Below are positions 51,830-62,046 of a DNA stretch of 64,000 nt, one piece after another. Position numbers and translations under genes: made by a program. How positions within the stretch are numbered: position 1 is the stretch's first letter; the number at the start of each line of letters is the position of its first letter. The stretch spans positions 7,066,783-7,130,782 of the forward strand of contig OZ026606.1 of assembly GCA_964020085.1 (NCBI GenBank), in the 5' to 3' direction. Under the pieces are notes generated by a model that ran no database searches, was not told the origin of the DNA, and worked only from the letters and a program-made list of their open reading frames with translations. This DNA comes from Micromussa lordhowensis (Eukaryota > Cnidaria > Anthozoa > Scleractinia > Lobophylliidae).

Positions 51830-51962
51830 CAACATCGCTATGTCTTCTTGCCACCTTTGTTGGATGCTCTAAATTTTTTTTCTCTAGCATGGACCTCATG
51901 AGCGGATATTGGCAAGTGGAGATGGAACCAGAATCTCGTGAGCACACAGCTTTCATTACTTA
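51830..51962 (+). pseudogene. Ty3/Gypsy reverse transcriptase, left fragment
   Basis: In shifting frames the segment encodes LPPLLDAL-like sequence and then SMDLMSGYWQVEMEPESREH, the start of the RT palm of Ty3/Gypsy (the LDLxSGYWQ block). It ends at TTATGGG where a foreign inverted repeat begins. The continuation is at about 57915-58240. Confidence 0.75.
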
Positions 51963-52094
51963 TGGGACAAAATGTGCCCACCTCATATATCTCTTACTAC
52001 TTCTAACAAAAACTTATTAGCATTAAGTAGTTGACAAAATCTGATTTGAGGGTCACGAAGACCAAGCTCAATCCACAAAAAAATAACTTATTCC
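51963..52094 (+). repeat. Left terminal inverted repeat of the decayed Polinton
   Basis: GGGACAAAATGTGCCCACC, ATTAGCATTAAGTAGTT and AGGGTCACGAAGACCAAG recur inverted in 57646-57891. Relative to the right copy about 110 bp is missing internally, and the outermost 20-25 bp seen on the right are absent. Confidence 0.8.
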
Positions 52095-52178
52095 AGAAAT
52101 AAATTATTTCATCTCACGCCGGTGGCAGCTCAGTCCCCCTGGGAACGACCATCAACTCCTCTCCCGAGACCCAGGTTC

Positions 52179-53604
52179 TCAATACATCACACTCTCAAGC
52201 TCACTGTCTACGATGTTGAACTGAGCATCTGACAAACTAAAGATATGGCATTTAATATTCCCAGTTCCTTTCAGATTCCTATTAATCGTGAGCTGAACGC
52301 CATCCTTCGTATTGACCAATCTCATTCCTGAACCGTGAAGATCGTTTTCTTTCATGCTCCTTAAATCGATGAACAAAGCGAATCTATCAGAATAGACTTC
52401 AGTCACTCTGCGTCATTGAACTGTTCTCGTTCCCGAATGTCCTAACCACTTCTTCCCACATATCTCTCGCTTTCATTCCCTGACTGAAGACTTTATTCGG
52501 GGTTCCATTCACGGTAACTTTCACTTCTGTAATGTCTGGAAAGAAACTCTTTTCACTGTCTCTCGCTCCTTTCGCGTATGGTTGGTAGAAAAGGAGGAGT
52601 CCTTTCATCGATCTTGTCGGAACATTAATGCTTTCGTTGAAGATGGAATCTTTTTGTCTGTCAATTGTCAAAGTCTTGTGATGAGTCACGTGCTCGTACA
52701 TGAATCCTCTTTCCATTGAGATATTTTTTCATCGATTCATCTGCGAGCTCTTTACTGTGAATGACTTCATACTCAAGCTGAATGTTGTTCAATTCATAAT
52801 TCAACATTAGGGAGCTTAAGCAAAGGCGTTTTTGAGCGACGTACGGCAACCGGAAATGAGACGTTTTCTCTTTTTACTCGCCTTGGCGCTACCACATTTG
52901 TAATACTAAGTGTTTTTACTCATATAGAAACGATTTACTTGAAAATTAGAGCGCATCCACTGCCTAAAAATGAGAAACGTCCACTTCCGGTTGCCGTACG
53001 TCGCTCAAAAACGCCTTTGCTTAAGCTCCCTTTTGTTTCATCAGATCCCTTCACGACACTCCCAGCGGGAGCGAGCCTCATTTCGAATACCAACTTATCA
53101 CTCGGTGCTCTCGGGAAGAAGACTCCATGATCATCCAGAATGTCGTGATCAATCGGAATTCGATACCTATTCCCATAAACATCATTGAGTTTAATTTCCT
53201 TGGCGACCCCTGAAGTCTTCTTGTCTCCTGAGCCACATCTGATCTTTGAGAGATCTTCAGACTGAATTCCTTCAGATATCCGACTCGCTCTCTCTCAGGA
53301 AGAGGTCTTCGTAAAGCTTGATCAGGCCATATCCATTCGTATCCTGCAATATTTCTCCAGCGAATTTGACGATGAATCTGTCAACCAATGCCCTTGAGAC
53401 ATTGTTCACCAAAATGTTATTCACATGACCACTCACCTTCAAGTCGAAGATTAATGCCAATGTCCCTGGAACCAAGACGACTCCGTCATCGAGCTTTGTA
53501 ACAGGAATGTGAAGAATTTCACCCGGAGATGCCTTGTTCGGAGTGAATGTGACTTGGTGAATCACGCGATCAGCTTTCAACGCGTTTGATGTCTTCCTTT
53601 TCAT
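52179..53604 (-). pseudogene. Major capsid protein pseudogene of the second Polinton
   Basis: Four frame segments on the minus strand (53272-53604, about 53040-53270, 52399-52849 and 52179-52406) make up one capsid gene of the MKRKTSNALK type, unlike the capsid of the intact element. Segments such as TPNKASPGEILHIPV, KFAGEILQDTNGYGL, LEYEVIHSKELADES and ITEVKVTVNGTPNKV are diagnostic. It is broken by frameshifts and stops and by a 221-bp inverted-repeat element at 52810-53030. It is not functional. Confidence 0.75.
52810..53030. mobile_element. MITE inserted in the capsid pseudogene
   Basis: GGGAGCTTAAGCAAAGGCGT (52810) is the exact inverse of ACGCCTTTGCTTAAGCTCCC (53030). The arms continue through TTTGAGCGACGTACGGCAACCGGAA for about 55 bp and the core is AT-rich. 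No obvious target duplication was seen. Confidence 0.9.
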
Positions 53605-53641
53605 GAGAAGGGTTGTTCATTTCACTTACTTCCATTTTTTA

Positions 53642-54162
53642 ATGGATGAATATTCAAAAGTGTCTGAAACGGATCCACTCATTGATCGCAATGAGGATGA
53701 CGATAACGATGATGAAGAAGAAGAAGTCGTCAATCCTTCAAATCCTCAACGCCCGGTCCTTCAGGAGAAGATATTCCTTTGACAACGATGAACAGAGAAA
53801 GAGAGAAAGAACCAACAACGGCGGAAACATCTTTCATCGAGGGTTCTCCAGTTTCAAGGGTACTCATCTCAAATAGAAGGGCATGGGAAGCGCTTAAAGA
53901 GATATTTCCAGAAGCAAAAGCTACAGAAATTGATGTTTCTTACAGTAAAAAAGGGAGATTGCAGGTGAAGATGTTTGGTCAAGGAAAGAAGGCTTACGAC
54001 TTGTACACTGTTGAGAGAGGTACTAAAGTTGAGAGGCTGAATCCAAATCTTTCAAAACAAAGAAGAAGGGCTCTCGGTACAGAGCGTGAAGTACTGATCG
54101 TTGCAAAAGAGAAAGATATTGAAGAACTGCAGAAATCCATCAGGGAAGATGATAATTGCTGA
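53642..54162 (+). pseudogene. Virion-type protein of the second Polinton, frameshifted
   Basis: ATG at 53642 opens an acidic N-terminus (DEYSKVSETDPLID, then a D/E run) that shifts frame near 53775. It then continues as TTAETSFIEGSP, LISNRRAWEALKEIFPEA and a basic tail. The stop is at 54160-54162. I have no function to assign. It is divergent to the capsid pseudogene with a 37-bp gap. Confidence 0.5.
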
Positions 54163-54164
54163 AG

Positions 54165-54390
54165 ATGAGAACGAAGATCAACAAGTGAGACAGAGAGTCA
54201 GGGAAAGAATAGCTGAGAAACAGGAACAGAGTGCTCGAGAATGAGATGGAAGAACTCGGAGAGACTCTCATTCAGAGAGAGAGAGAGAGAGTGAAGAACA
54301 CCTTCAAGAAGTACGCATTCACGGTCACCGTGGTAATGCTAGCAGTGGGAACGACGATCGGAGTGATAGTCAACTCGCTTACCAAGTGTC
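54165..54390 (+). pseudogene. Membrane-protein fragment fused to polymerase by deletion
   Basis: The segment RVKNTFKKYAFTVTVVMLAV continues with GTTIGVIVNSL, one hydrophobic helix with a coiled N-terminal part. About 54385-54400 the frame jumps into the middle of polymerase B, so several kilobases appear deleted. Confidence 0.5.
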
Positions 54391-54394
54391 TCAA

Positions 54395-55380
54395 ATCATC
54401 TTGGAAGTGGACATGGAATATCCGGAGAAACTTCATGATCTTCACAACGATTATCCACTGGCTCCTGAGAGGGTGATGATTGACAGAGTGGAAAAACTGA
54501 TTCCAAATCCCAATGCCAAGTCACGGTATGTCATTCATCATCGAAACTTGAAGCAGTATCTCTCATTTGGAATGCAATTAAAGAGTATTCGACGAGGAAT
54601 CCGATTTACTGAGAAACCGTTGTTGAAAAGTTATATCATGAAGAACACGGAGCTCAGGAAGAGAGCGAAGAACAGCTTTAAGTTGATGAAGAATTCGGTA
54701 TTTGGAAAAACGATGGAAAATATCCGGAACCGAGTTGACGTGAGATTGGTCAATAACAGGAAGGCGGCTGAGAAGTTATCAGCGAAACCGAATTTCAAAC
54801 ATTTGACCATCTTCGATGAAAATCTCGTCGCGATTAACGAACGAAGCTGGTCTTCAACAAACCGGTCTATTGTGAAATGAGTATTCTAGATATCAGCAAG
54901 ACGTTGATGTATGACTTTCATTATAACTACATAAAGAAGAAATACAGAGATAAAGCGGGACTTTTATTCACGGATACTGATTCTCTGATGTATGAAATTG
55001 AGACCGAAGATTTCTTTGAAGACATCAAGTAAGACGTGGAGTCCAAGTTCGACACGAGTGATTTTCCTGAAGATCATCCGAGTGGGATTCAAAGATGCAA
55101 GAAGAAAGTGATTGGAATGATGAAAGATGAGGCCGCTGGAAGAATCATTGAGGAATTTGTCGGATTGCGAGCGAAATTATATAGTTTCAAGATGCACGAG
55201 GAAAAGAAGAGAAGACGTACAACGTGCACGTGAAAAAGGTAGTGGTGAAAAAGAAGATTTCACATCAGGATTACAAGGACTGTCTCTCCAATGGGAGACC
55301 TCAGATGCGAAGGATGAACGTGATCAGATCGCATCGTCGCGGTCAACAAGGTGGCACTGAGCGCGAATGATGACTAGAGA
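54395..55380 (+). pseudogene. Polymerase B fragment (palm/thumb) of the second Polinton
   Basis: LEVDMEYPEKLHDLHNDYPL corresponds to the region after motif A of the intact polymerase (DLEYPEELHDLHNDYPL). Motif B is KLMKNSVFGKT (about 54690) and motif C is DTDSLMYEI (about 54975). Frameshifts near 54845 and a stop at about 55030 break it. The exonuclease, N-terminus and motif A are missing. It is dead. Confidence 0.85.
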
Positions 55381-55411
55381 GTGATCCTGGACGGGATACA
55401 CACTCTCGCGC

Positions 55412-56048
55412 ATGGCCACGCGCAACACTCACACTCGCGCTTTTCCAAATAAAATGAATCCCAATCAAATTCCATTCAACGCCTTGATAGTCGGACTCAC
55501 GAATTCAGGTAAGACAAAGTACTTGGTTGATCTTCTGACCAGTGAATTCAGAGGGAAATTCGATTACGTGATTCATCTCTGTCCAACATTCACATTCAAC
55601 GAGACTTATCGAGGTTTTGCCAAGGAAGACAGAGATTTCTTTGTCTTGACTCCCGATCAACATCATATCGATGACTGGTTGAGAATAGTGAGTTTCGTGT
55701 TTGAAGGAACAAATTCCCTGATCATTCTCGATGATTGCGCCGCCTCCAGAGACGTCAAAAAGAGGACGAATGAGCTGGTGAACCTGGCATTTAGCGCGAG
55801 ACATAAGGGACTGAGTGTCTGGTTTATCACGCAGCAGATGACGAGCATTACTAAGCCATTTCGAGAAAATATCGCCAGTCTGGTCCTGTTTTACACTCCT
55901 TCGCGGAAGGACATGAAAGAAACTTTCGATGATTGCGGAGGGAGCATTGACAAGTGATGAAAGGTTGAGATGCATAGCGGGATTAAAGAAAAATAAATAT
56001 TCAAAACTAATTTTCTCTCTGAGACATCCTTTCGAAGTCAATCTCTAG
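55412..56048 (+). pseudogene. Packaging ATPase of the second Polinton, frameshifted
   Basis: The frame from 55412 has Walker A GLTNSGKT (about 55490-55513) and Walker B LIILDDCAA (about 55720-55745). A frame change at about 55955 ends it prematurely, and a basic C-terminal tail continues in another frame to 56048. It is homologous in plan to the 20389 ATPase but diverged. Confidence 0.75.
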
Positions 56049-56055
56049 TACTAAA

Positions 56056-56506
56056 ATGGAAGAAGAAGCAGCGGTGAAAGCGGACGTAATGAACATTCTT
56101 GGCGAGCATTGCGGTCATGATTGGAGGAGCGATTATAAATGCCACGGCGTTCGTTGGAGGGAATTATCTGGCAAAATATTTGAGCGGTGATTCAGCCGGT
56201 CAAGAAAAGAAAAGACACGATCTCGCTGTGGAAAAGTGGGAATATCAGAAATATCAAGAGAAGAGGACGAAGTTACTGGATTGGATTGCCACTAATGACA
56301 GGATCAAAGATGAAGCGAAACAAAATTTGGAGAACACGGACTACGCATTGAAATTATATAACGAGACTCATCGTGATCAGATGGATTTGAAAGAACCTCA
56401 GTTTTCCGACTTTTACAAACCAAGTGAGCAGCAGAAGCAGGGAGAGATGATTTACGTCGGAGCTTCTGCCCTGGCGATCGGATTGGCGGTGAGTCATTTC
56501 TTATAA
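56056..56506 (+). pseudogene. Two-helix membrane protein, one frameshift
   Basis: ATG at 56056 (MEEEAAVKADVMNIL) shifts frame near 56097 and continues as ASIAVMIGGAIINATAFVGG with a polar middle. A C-terminal helix (IYVGASALAIGLAVSHFL) follows. It has hydrophobic ends with a long charged centre, unlike the membrane protein of the intact element. Confidence 0.5.
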
Positions 56507-56511
56507 AAAAA

Positions 56512-57450
56512 TGAGTGACAAGACTCTTTCAGAAATTTATTATAGTCCCAAAGGTTTCTGGAAGGGACTGAGGGCCGTGAAGAAGTTGTCCCAGGAAGCT
56601 GGAGTCTCTGAGGATGTAGCAAAACTAAGGCCTGATGAAGCAGGCCATCTGGCAGATATATCTCCCGGTTCCTAAGGTTATCCCGAGACCGAAGTTTGAT
56701 GTGACATCGCCCAATTCAGTTCATCAAGCTGATCTTCTTTTCGTCCCTCGTGATCGACTTCCGAGGGGGAGGAAGGTTTACAAGTATGCATTGACCGTGG
56801 TCGATCTTGCCAGCAGATTCAAAGCCGCTGAACCACTCACTTCCAAAGAGCCTTCATAAGTTTCAAATGCTTTTCAGAGAATTTACAAAGGACCGTTGAA
56901 ATGGCCTTCAGTTCTTCAGGTTGATCCTGGACGTGAATTCATGGGTGATGTGAAGAAAGAGATGGTGAAGCACGATGTTAGGATCAGGACTGGGAATGTG
57001 AATGTTCACCGCGATCAAGGCATAGTGGAACGATTCAATCGAACATTGAGTGAACGTCTTTTCAGTTTCAAGATTCTCAAGAGATGAACATGAAATCTTC
57101 TGAGAGATCCAGGGAATGGGTGAAGAGACTTCCGGAAGTGGTGAAAGCACTGAATAATGGGGTGACTCGTTTGACCGGAAAGAAACCAGTTGACGCGATA
57201 AGCGATAGTGTGGTTGGTGCGAAGAGTGCGTCAGCTTACGCAACGACTTATTCCAGAGTGGTTGGTTTGAAAGAGAAGCGACTGGATGCTTCGGTGAATG
57301 TGAGATATCCCTTCAGTGCTGGTGAGCTGGAAGGTGGAAAGAAGAGAGCCACCGATCCAAACTGGTCATTGAAAGTGTATAAGATCGATAGATCCATTTT
57401 GAAGAAGGGAGAACCAGTTTTGTACTATCTGTACCTTGCTCCGAGGGTTT
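56512..57450 (+). pseudogene. rve integrase of the second Polinton, broken
   Basis: Segments in three frames: an N-terminal SEIYYSPKGFWKGLRAVKKL; rve core with HQADLLFVPRD and YALTVVDLASRF (56700-56820); a stop at about 56857; VDPGREFMG and GIVERFNRTLSERL (56925-57070) holding the second Asp and the Glu; and a C-terminal GLKEKRLD, VRYPFSAGELEGG, DPNWSLKVYKI (57260-57400). Frameshifts and stops inactivate it. No chromodomain is seen, unlike the intact integrase. Confidence 0.8.
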
Positions 57451-57583
57451 TTCTCCGGGTTCTCCGGTTTTCCTCCCTCCTCAAAAATCAACATTTCTTA
57501 ATTCCAATTCGAACGGGAATTCGAGGGCCACGGGTTTGTCAGTCGAAGACTGTTATGTGCTACCCTCGTTAAACAAAGTCAAT

Positions 57584-57622
<39 letters not shown>
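57435..57622 (+). repeat. LINE-like 3' tail with (TTTA)n, inserted at the integrase end
   Basis: GGGTTTTTCTCCGGGTTCTC and GCTACCCTCGTTAAACAAAG are followed by a run of TTTA units (57581-57621). The layout is that of a short non-LTR or SINE tail. Confidence 0.5.
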
Positions 57623-57624
<2 letters not shown>

Positions 57625-57645
57625 TGGTCCTGGGAGAGGATTTCA

Positions 57646-57914
57646 AGAATAAATTATTTTTTGTGTGGATTGAACTTGGTCCTCGTGACCCTGGGCGTGG
57701 ATTCTTATTCATCACATAATGACCTCGGGAGTAGTTGTAAAATGTAGGTGTCTGGGACAAAATGTGCCCACCTCATATATCTCCTACGTTTTTCAAATCA
57801 GTTTTTGTCAGAAGTTGTTAGAACTACTTAATGCTAATAACGTTTTGTTAGAAGTAGTAAGAGATATATGAGGTGGACACATTTTGTCCCAGAACCTACT
57901 TTTACAACTACTCC
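57646..57914 (-). repeat. Right terminal inverted repeat of the decayed Polinton, with internal hairpin
   Basis: It contains the complement of 51963-52094 plus an internal foldback: AGTAGTTGTAAAATGTAGG..GGGACAAAATGTGCCC at 57730-57770 is inverted at 57875-57914. The outermost bases read AGGAGTAGTTGTAAAAGTAG inward, resembling AG-initial Polinton ends. Confidence 0.75.
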
Positions 57915-58240
57915 TAGTGCTTCTATTTGGTCTTACAGGAGCTCCGTCCACGTATCAGCGATTAATGGCATGCGCTTTGCGCAGTTTAACTTAAAAGACC
58001 TGTTTGATTTGTTTGGATGATATTCTTGTCTATTCCAGAACCTTCGAGGACCATTGAGGTCATCTATGGCAAGTTATTGACCTTCTCCGACATGCTAACC
58101 TAAAGCTTTAACCTAAGTGTAAATTTGCTTGTCCACAGGTTAAGTATCTAGGAAATGTAGTTTCCCCTGAGGGAACAGCCCCAGACGATGACAAAATGGA
58201 TTTCCAGGCCCCCACAATGTTAAGACAGTCCGATCCTTTC
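57915..58240 (+). pseudogene. Ty3/Gypsy reverse transcriptase, right fragment
   Basis: LLFGLTGAPSTYQRLMACAL, then CLICLDDILVYSRTFEDH (the catalytic DD of RT) and QVKYLGNVVSPEGTAPDDDK follow in shifting frames. With 51830-51962 it forms one RT gene split by the Polinton. Confidence 0.8.
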
Positions 58241-59282
58241 TGGGATTACCTAACTATTATCTAACTATTATCTATAACTATTATCGACTGATTGAATGTT
58301 GGATTTCCGGGAAAAGCACTTATGCTCTGGGCCGGGTTGTTCAAAACCCGATTATGCTAACCCAGGGTTAGCGAGAATTTTGATTTCAGTTTTGCAACTT
58401 TGCGGAAAGGTTTTTTTGTTTATATTGTTTGGCATTCTCTTTTTAATTTGAATAACCTTAAACTAAACAGAAAATAGGAAGCGAAAAACATTTTTATACA
58501 AGAAAAATCAATGCTTCGGTTAACTTTTAATCCTGGGTTAGCGTTAACCGGCTTTCGAACAACCCGGCCCTGAATACCACCCGTCTGGTACAAAATTCGC
58601 CTGACCGTGAAATACACATGGAATTTATAAAAAGCTCTTATTTGGGGTGGCAGAGTTAGACCGCTGTCAAAGATTTCGCGAGAAATTCCACAACCCTGTG
58701 TCGCATAGAAAACAGCAAAGTTGAGTTGTTCTGGCCAATATCTCATGTTGTTTGTCCCGCCCAGCCACTGCTTCGATTCAGCTGTAGAGGTGTGACTCCC
58801 ATTTGTTTTTTTGGAATATTTACCGTAATTTTGTCACGAAGTAGCTGTCAGGAGTCACGTAGATGTTGATCTCTTCGTTGGAAATTTTCTTAAGGTTTGG
58901 TGCTGTTTCTGTGAAATCTACGGCTGTTTTAGTCTTCATCGGTGACAATTGATAAGGAAACCCGGCTACGCTCATCAAACCGAGCGCGATTTTCATTTGT
59001 TGGCTTCAATATCTTCTGTCTGAACCAAACACGCTTTGAGGAGAACTACAATACATTGAAATACATTTCTGCACTTACATTTTACTTGGCTTTACACTAG
59101 AAGCTAATGATATGACCATTCAAAAAATGCAATAAAGAAATGGGGTCACCGTGCTTGTTTACGCGTCAGCGGGCTCTTAAAATGGGGTATTTTTACTGGT
59201 TGCGCGTTAAAAATTGCTCTGGGAGCAACCATTTCAGGCATGCGCCATAGATGCAGACTGCGCAGTGAAACCGGATGGGCAG
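58241..59282. other. Non-coding DNA with small inverted repeats
   Basis: CTGGGCCGGGTTGTTCAAA..CCCGATTATGCTAACCCAGG (about 58326-58370) pairs with CCTGGGTTAGCGTTAACCGG..TTTCGAACAACCCGGCCC (about 58531-58571), suggesting a small MITE of about 245 bp. Nothing else recognised. Confidence 0.55.
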
Positions 59283-59442
59283 AATAGCCCAATTTCGATA
59301 TATTAAAATTCAGCCTAAAACAATAGACCTCAGCACGAGGCTCGTGGGAATAAACCCCACAAACTCTGTAGTTATTCCCACGAGCCTCGTGCTGAGGTCT
59401 ATTGTTTTAGGCTGAATTTTAATATATCGAAATTGGGCTATT
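59283..59442. repeat. Hairpin element with perfect 71-bp arms
   Basis: 59283-59353 (AATAGCCCAATTTCGATATA...) is the inverse of 59372-59442 with an 18-bp loop (ACCCCACAAACTCTGTAG). No mismatch was seen by eye, which suggests recent origin or gene conversion. Confidence 0.9.
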
Positions 59443-60529
59443 CGGTTATTTCCTTTGTTATTCAAAATGGTTGCGTCCAGAGCTCTCGTTTTGCGACCGC
59501 TGGTCAAGGGGAACGAAGACTCTGGGAACGAGATTGCGCCTTGGTCAAAATACAGCCAGTATAGAACAATTTTGGAAAAAAAAAATTATGTTCTACTATC
59601 AAACTTTTTTAGACTGTTCTTAGCAAATACCCCTCAAAACAATCGGGGGTCACCGGGCTCGTTTAATAGAAAAGGAGCATTTATTTCGCTATCGAGCTTA
59701 GTTTGAGGGAAATCTCTTAGGTTTTGTACGCGCACGCGCTCATGCGCGCGCGCTAATGACGCGGAAATCGTGCGCAGTAGGGATGCGCAATGCAATACTA
59801 AGGAATTACCGTAACAAAAACGTATACTTAGTATGTCAAGTTAACAACGACGTATGTAAAGGTTTTAATACTACAGAAGATAATCTGTAAATGATCTGTT
59901 GCTCTGTTAATCCTTTCAACTGCAGAAGTTTCGTTAAATCTTCATTATCTCACAAAAATAGTTTTTATTTCTATATTCTGTGGAAAAAATATTAATTTTC
60001 CGGGAAAATGCTACTAAAATGCTCGAAAAAATGCTAGCATAATGTACTATAGCCTAGAATGGTGTCATTAGACATGGTTAATTGTCGCTAAACCGATAAA
60101 AACGTGCCTTCAAAGCCCATCAGTTACTTTTATAAGATAGTGTCTCATTTTAAATCCTATTGTACAAAGTTTTAGCTTCCTTTTTCAGCTCGGAATAACG
60201 ATTATTTAATACAGATAAATGCAGTTTTTTCACCGGTAACCACGGGTAGCCACGAAGCATTCTGTTAACAGCATTCTGTTCAGCAGACAAAATTACATAA
60301 GTTCACTTGTTTTATCACGCTTTTGAACTTCATGTCATGAATTCTCAATTTTTTATCAATGGTTAAGCGTTAAAAATAGAGTAAATTAATTAACTTTTCT
60401 GTATAAATGGTTTCCCGATGGGAAACGGTTGGAAATTCGCACGGTAAAAGGTGGAAAGCACTTAAGCCATCGGTTGATATCAAATTTTATGTGCTCAGTA
60501 CAATGCTGTTATCAAAATGATATATACAC
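59443..60529. other. Non-coding DNA, nothing recognised
   Basis: Contains a short GCGC-rich alternating stretch near 59730-59760 (CGCACGCGCTCATGCGCGCG) and AT-rich sequence. Confidence 0.4.
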
Positions 60530-61020
60530 GTTACTGTGACATTATGAGGTCATCTGTAATGGTAAACCATTCATTGTATTGAGGTCAGGCATAGAGAGAC
60601 TTTTGGCAAACAACTGAACAATTTCTGGTTTTTCGTCAAAATATGACAACTGTTAGGGAGGCGCGGTGGTCTCATGGTTAGTGCGCTCCTCTCCGGAGCG
60701 AGCGCTCCGGGTTCGAGCCCTGGCCTGGGACATTGCGTTGTGTCCTTAGGCAAGACACTTTACTCTCACGGTGCCTCTCTCCACCCAGGTGTATTAATGG
60801 GTACCGGCGAATTTAATGCTGGGGGTAACCCTGCGATGGACTGGCATCCCATCCAGGGGGGGAGTAGAAATATTCTTAGTCGCTTCATGCCACGGAAACC
60901 GGGATAAGGTCCGGCCTGATGGGTCACTTGGCTCGTATGCAGACTTTACCATGACAACTGAATACACAAAAAACTTGTAGCAATTATGTCATAATGAGAA
61001 CTGCGTTGAATGAAAGTGGG
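60530..61020. repeat. Dispersed repeat interrupted by a SINE
   Basis: 60540-60650 and 60965-61015 match 27850-27990 (CAATTTCTGGTTTT, GCGTTGAATGA), and the SINE below sits between the halves. Confidence 0.6.
60643..60960 (+). mobile_element. tRNA-derived SINE with 10-bp target-site duplication
   Basis: ATGACAACTG at 60643-60652 is repeated at 60951-60960. The 298-bp body begins with a tRNA-like promoter (A-box near GTGGTCTCATGGTTAG, B-box GGGTTCGAGCCC). It continues with GGCAAGACACTTTACTC, CTGCGATGGACTGGCATCCC and a 3' end without a poly-A tail. The perfect duplication marks a fairly young insertion. Confidence 0.85.
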
Positions 61021-61199
61021 GTAGACACTTTTTGAACGCTTTAAAAGTGAAAAAGTGGCGATAAACACCACCTTGAGGGCTAAATACGGATTAGTTTATT
61101 AACAGGATAGACCAGGTTTCGTCTTTTTATCGGAATTTTTGGTGAGAAAAAAAAACACTTGTCACTTTTTCTTTAGTCAGAAATCAGTCTGAACCACGC

Positions 61200-61928
61200 A
61201 TTTAGTCGCTTTTGCAAACATAGGCACGCAAGGCGTGCAAGAGTTAATTTTTAATCAAGTCTCCATTCATAAAGCTGTTTACGGTAATGATTTGGTTAAT
61301 TTGACAAGTCTTTTTGGTTGCGCACATGCATAACTCTCTGCCACTCACCGATCTCATAGCCGTGACGTCTAATTGAATTTACTCTTTGTGAAAAACAACA
61401 GTATCAAGTTACCTTTGTAACTAAAATGAAGAAGTACGCCCAATATATGAATACTTAACTTCCTCCTCTTTTACAGAAGAATAAATATGGCCGTTCTGAA
61501 CTGTATGGGGATCAAATCTTCTCACATACCATTTACTTTTACAGCAGGAAATTTGATTGGTGTTTAATAGTAGATCCAATCTGACTGGTGTGACATACAT
61601 CTCTCACTGACTCGCTCACTGACTCGCTCACCCATTGACCCGTGACATCCGCGACGTGCCGACTAAAAGGTACTTTTTTTTTACAAAAAAATAACTCAAT
61701 ATATAACGGAAATCGCCACAATTTTGCATTAATAGACTCCAGACATTGAGCGACAAAAGTAGTTGAGGAAATGACGCTTTTCGATATTTAAGCACTTGCT
61801 CTAATTTATTTGCATCTAGCGTTAATTCTCTGATACCCACAGCCCCCCAATTCAATGTTGTGTAGGCGCCATGGTCTGTGCAGTCAAACAAATAGAAACA
61901 TAGGCACGCAAGGCGTGCAAGAGTTATT
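61200..61928. repeat. Dispersed repeat cluster related to 5.1-6.4 kb
   Basis: Includes the CATAGGCACGCAAGGCGTGC signature at 61218 and 61896, the CATAACTCTCTGCCACTCAC block (61328), and 61430-61690 shared with 5158-5490. Confidence 0.65.
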
Positions 61929-62046
61929 AAACCACGCAGCCGTAGGCTGGGCGGTTTGTTGCTTTGCACTCGGTTTATTTTTTTTGTAAACCACTTAGCC
62001 GTAGGCTGGGCGGTTTCTTGCTTTGCACTCGGTTTATTTTATTTTT
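61929..62046. repeat. Two tandem copies of a 59-bp unit
   Basis: AAACCACGCAGCCGTAGGCT (61929) and AAACCACTTAGCCGTAGGCT (61988), each continuing GGGCGGTTT..TTGCTTTGCACTCGG and a T-run. Confidence 0.85.

Larger units (their letters stand above)
51963..57914. mobile_element. Second, decayed Polinton inserted in the Gypsy element
   Basis: Imperfect inverted termini (51963-52094 and 57646-57891) flank pieces of a capsid gene (minus strand) and, on the plus strand, a virion protein, a membrane-protein fragment, polymerase B, ATPase, a membrane protein and integrase. All are damaged by frameshifts, stops or deletion, and no protease is seen. The genes are more GC-rich than those of the intact element and their sequences differ strongly, so this is a different Polinton lineage. 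Flanking sequence on both sides is Gypsy RT, which proves an insertion. Confidence 0.85.
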
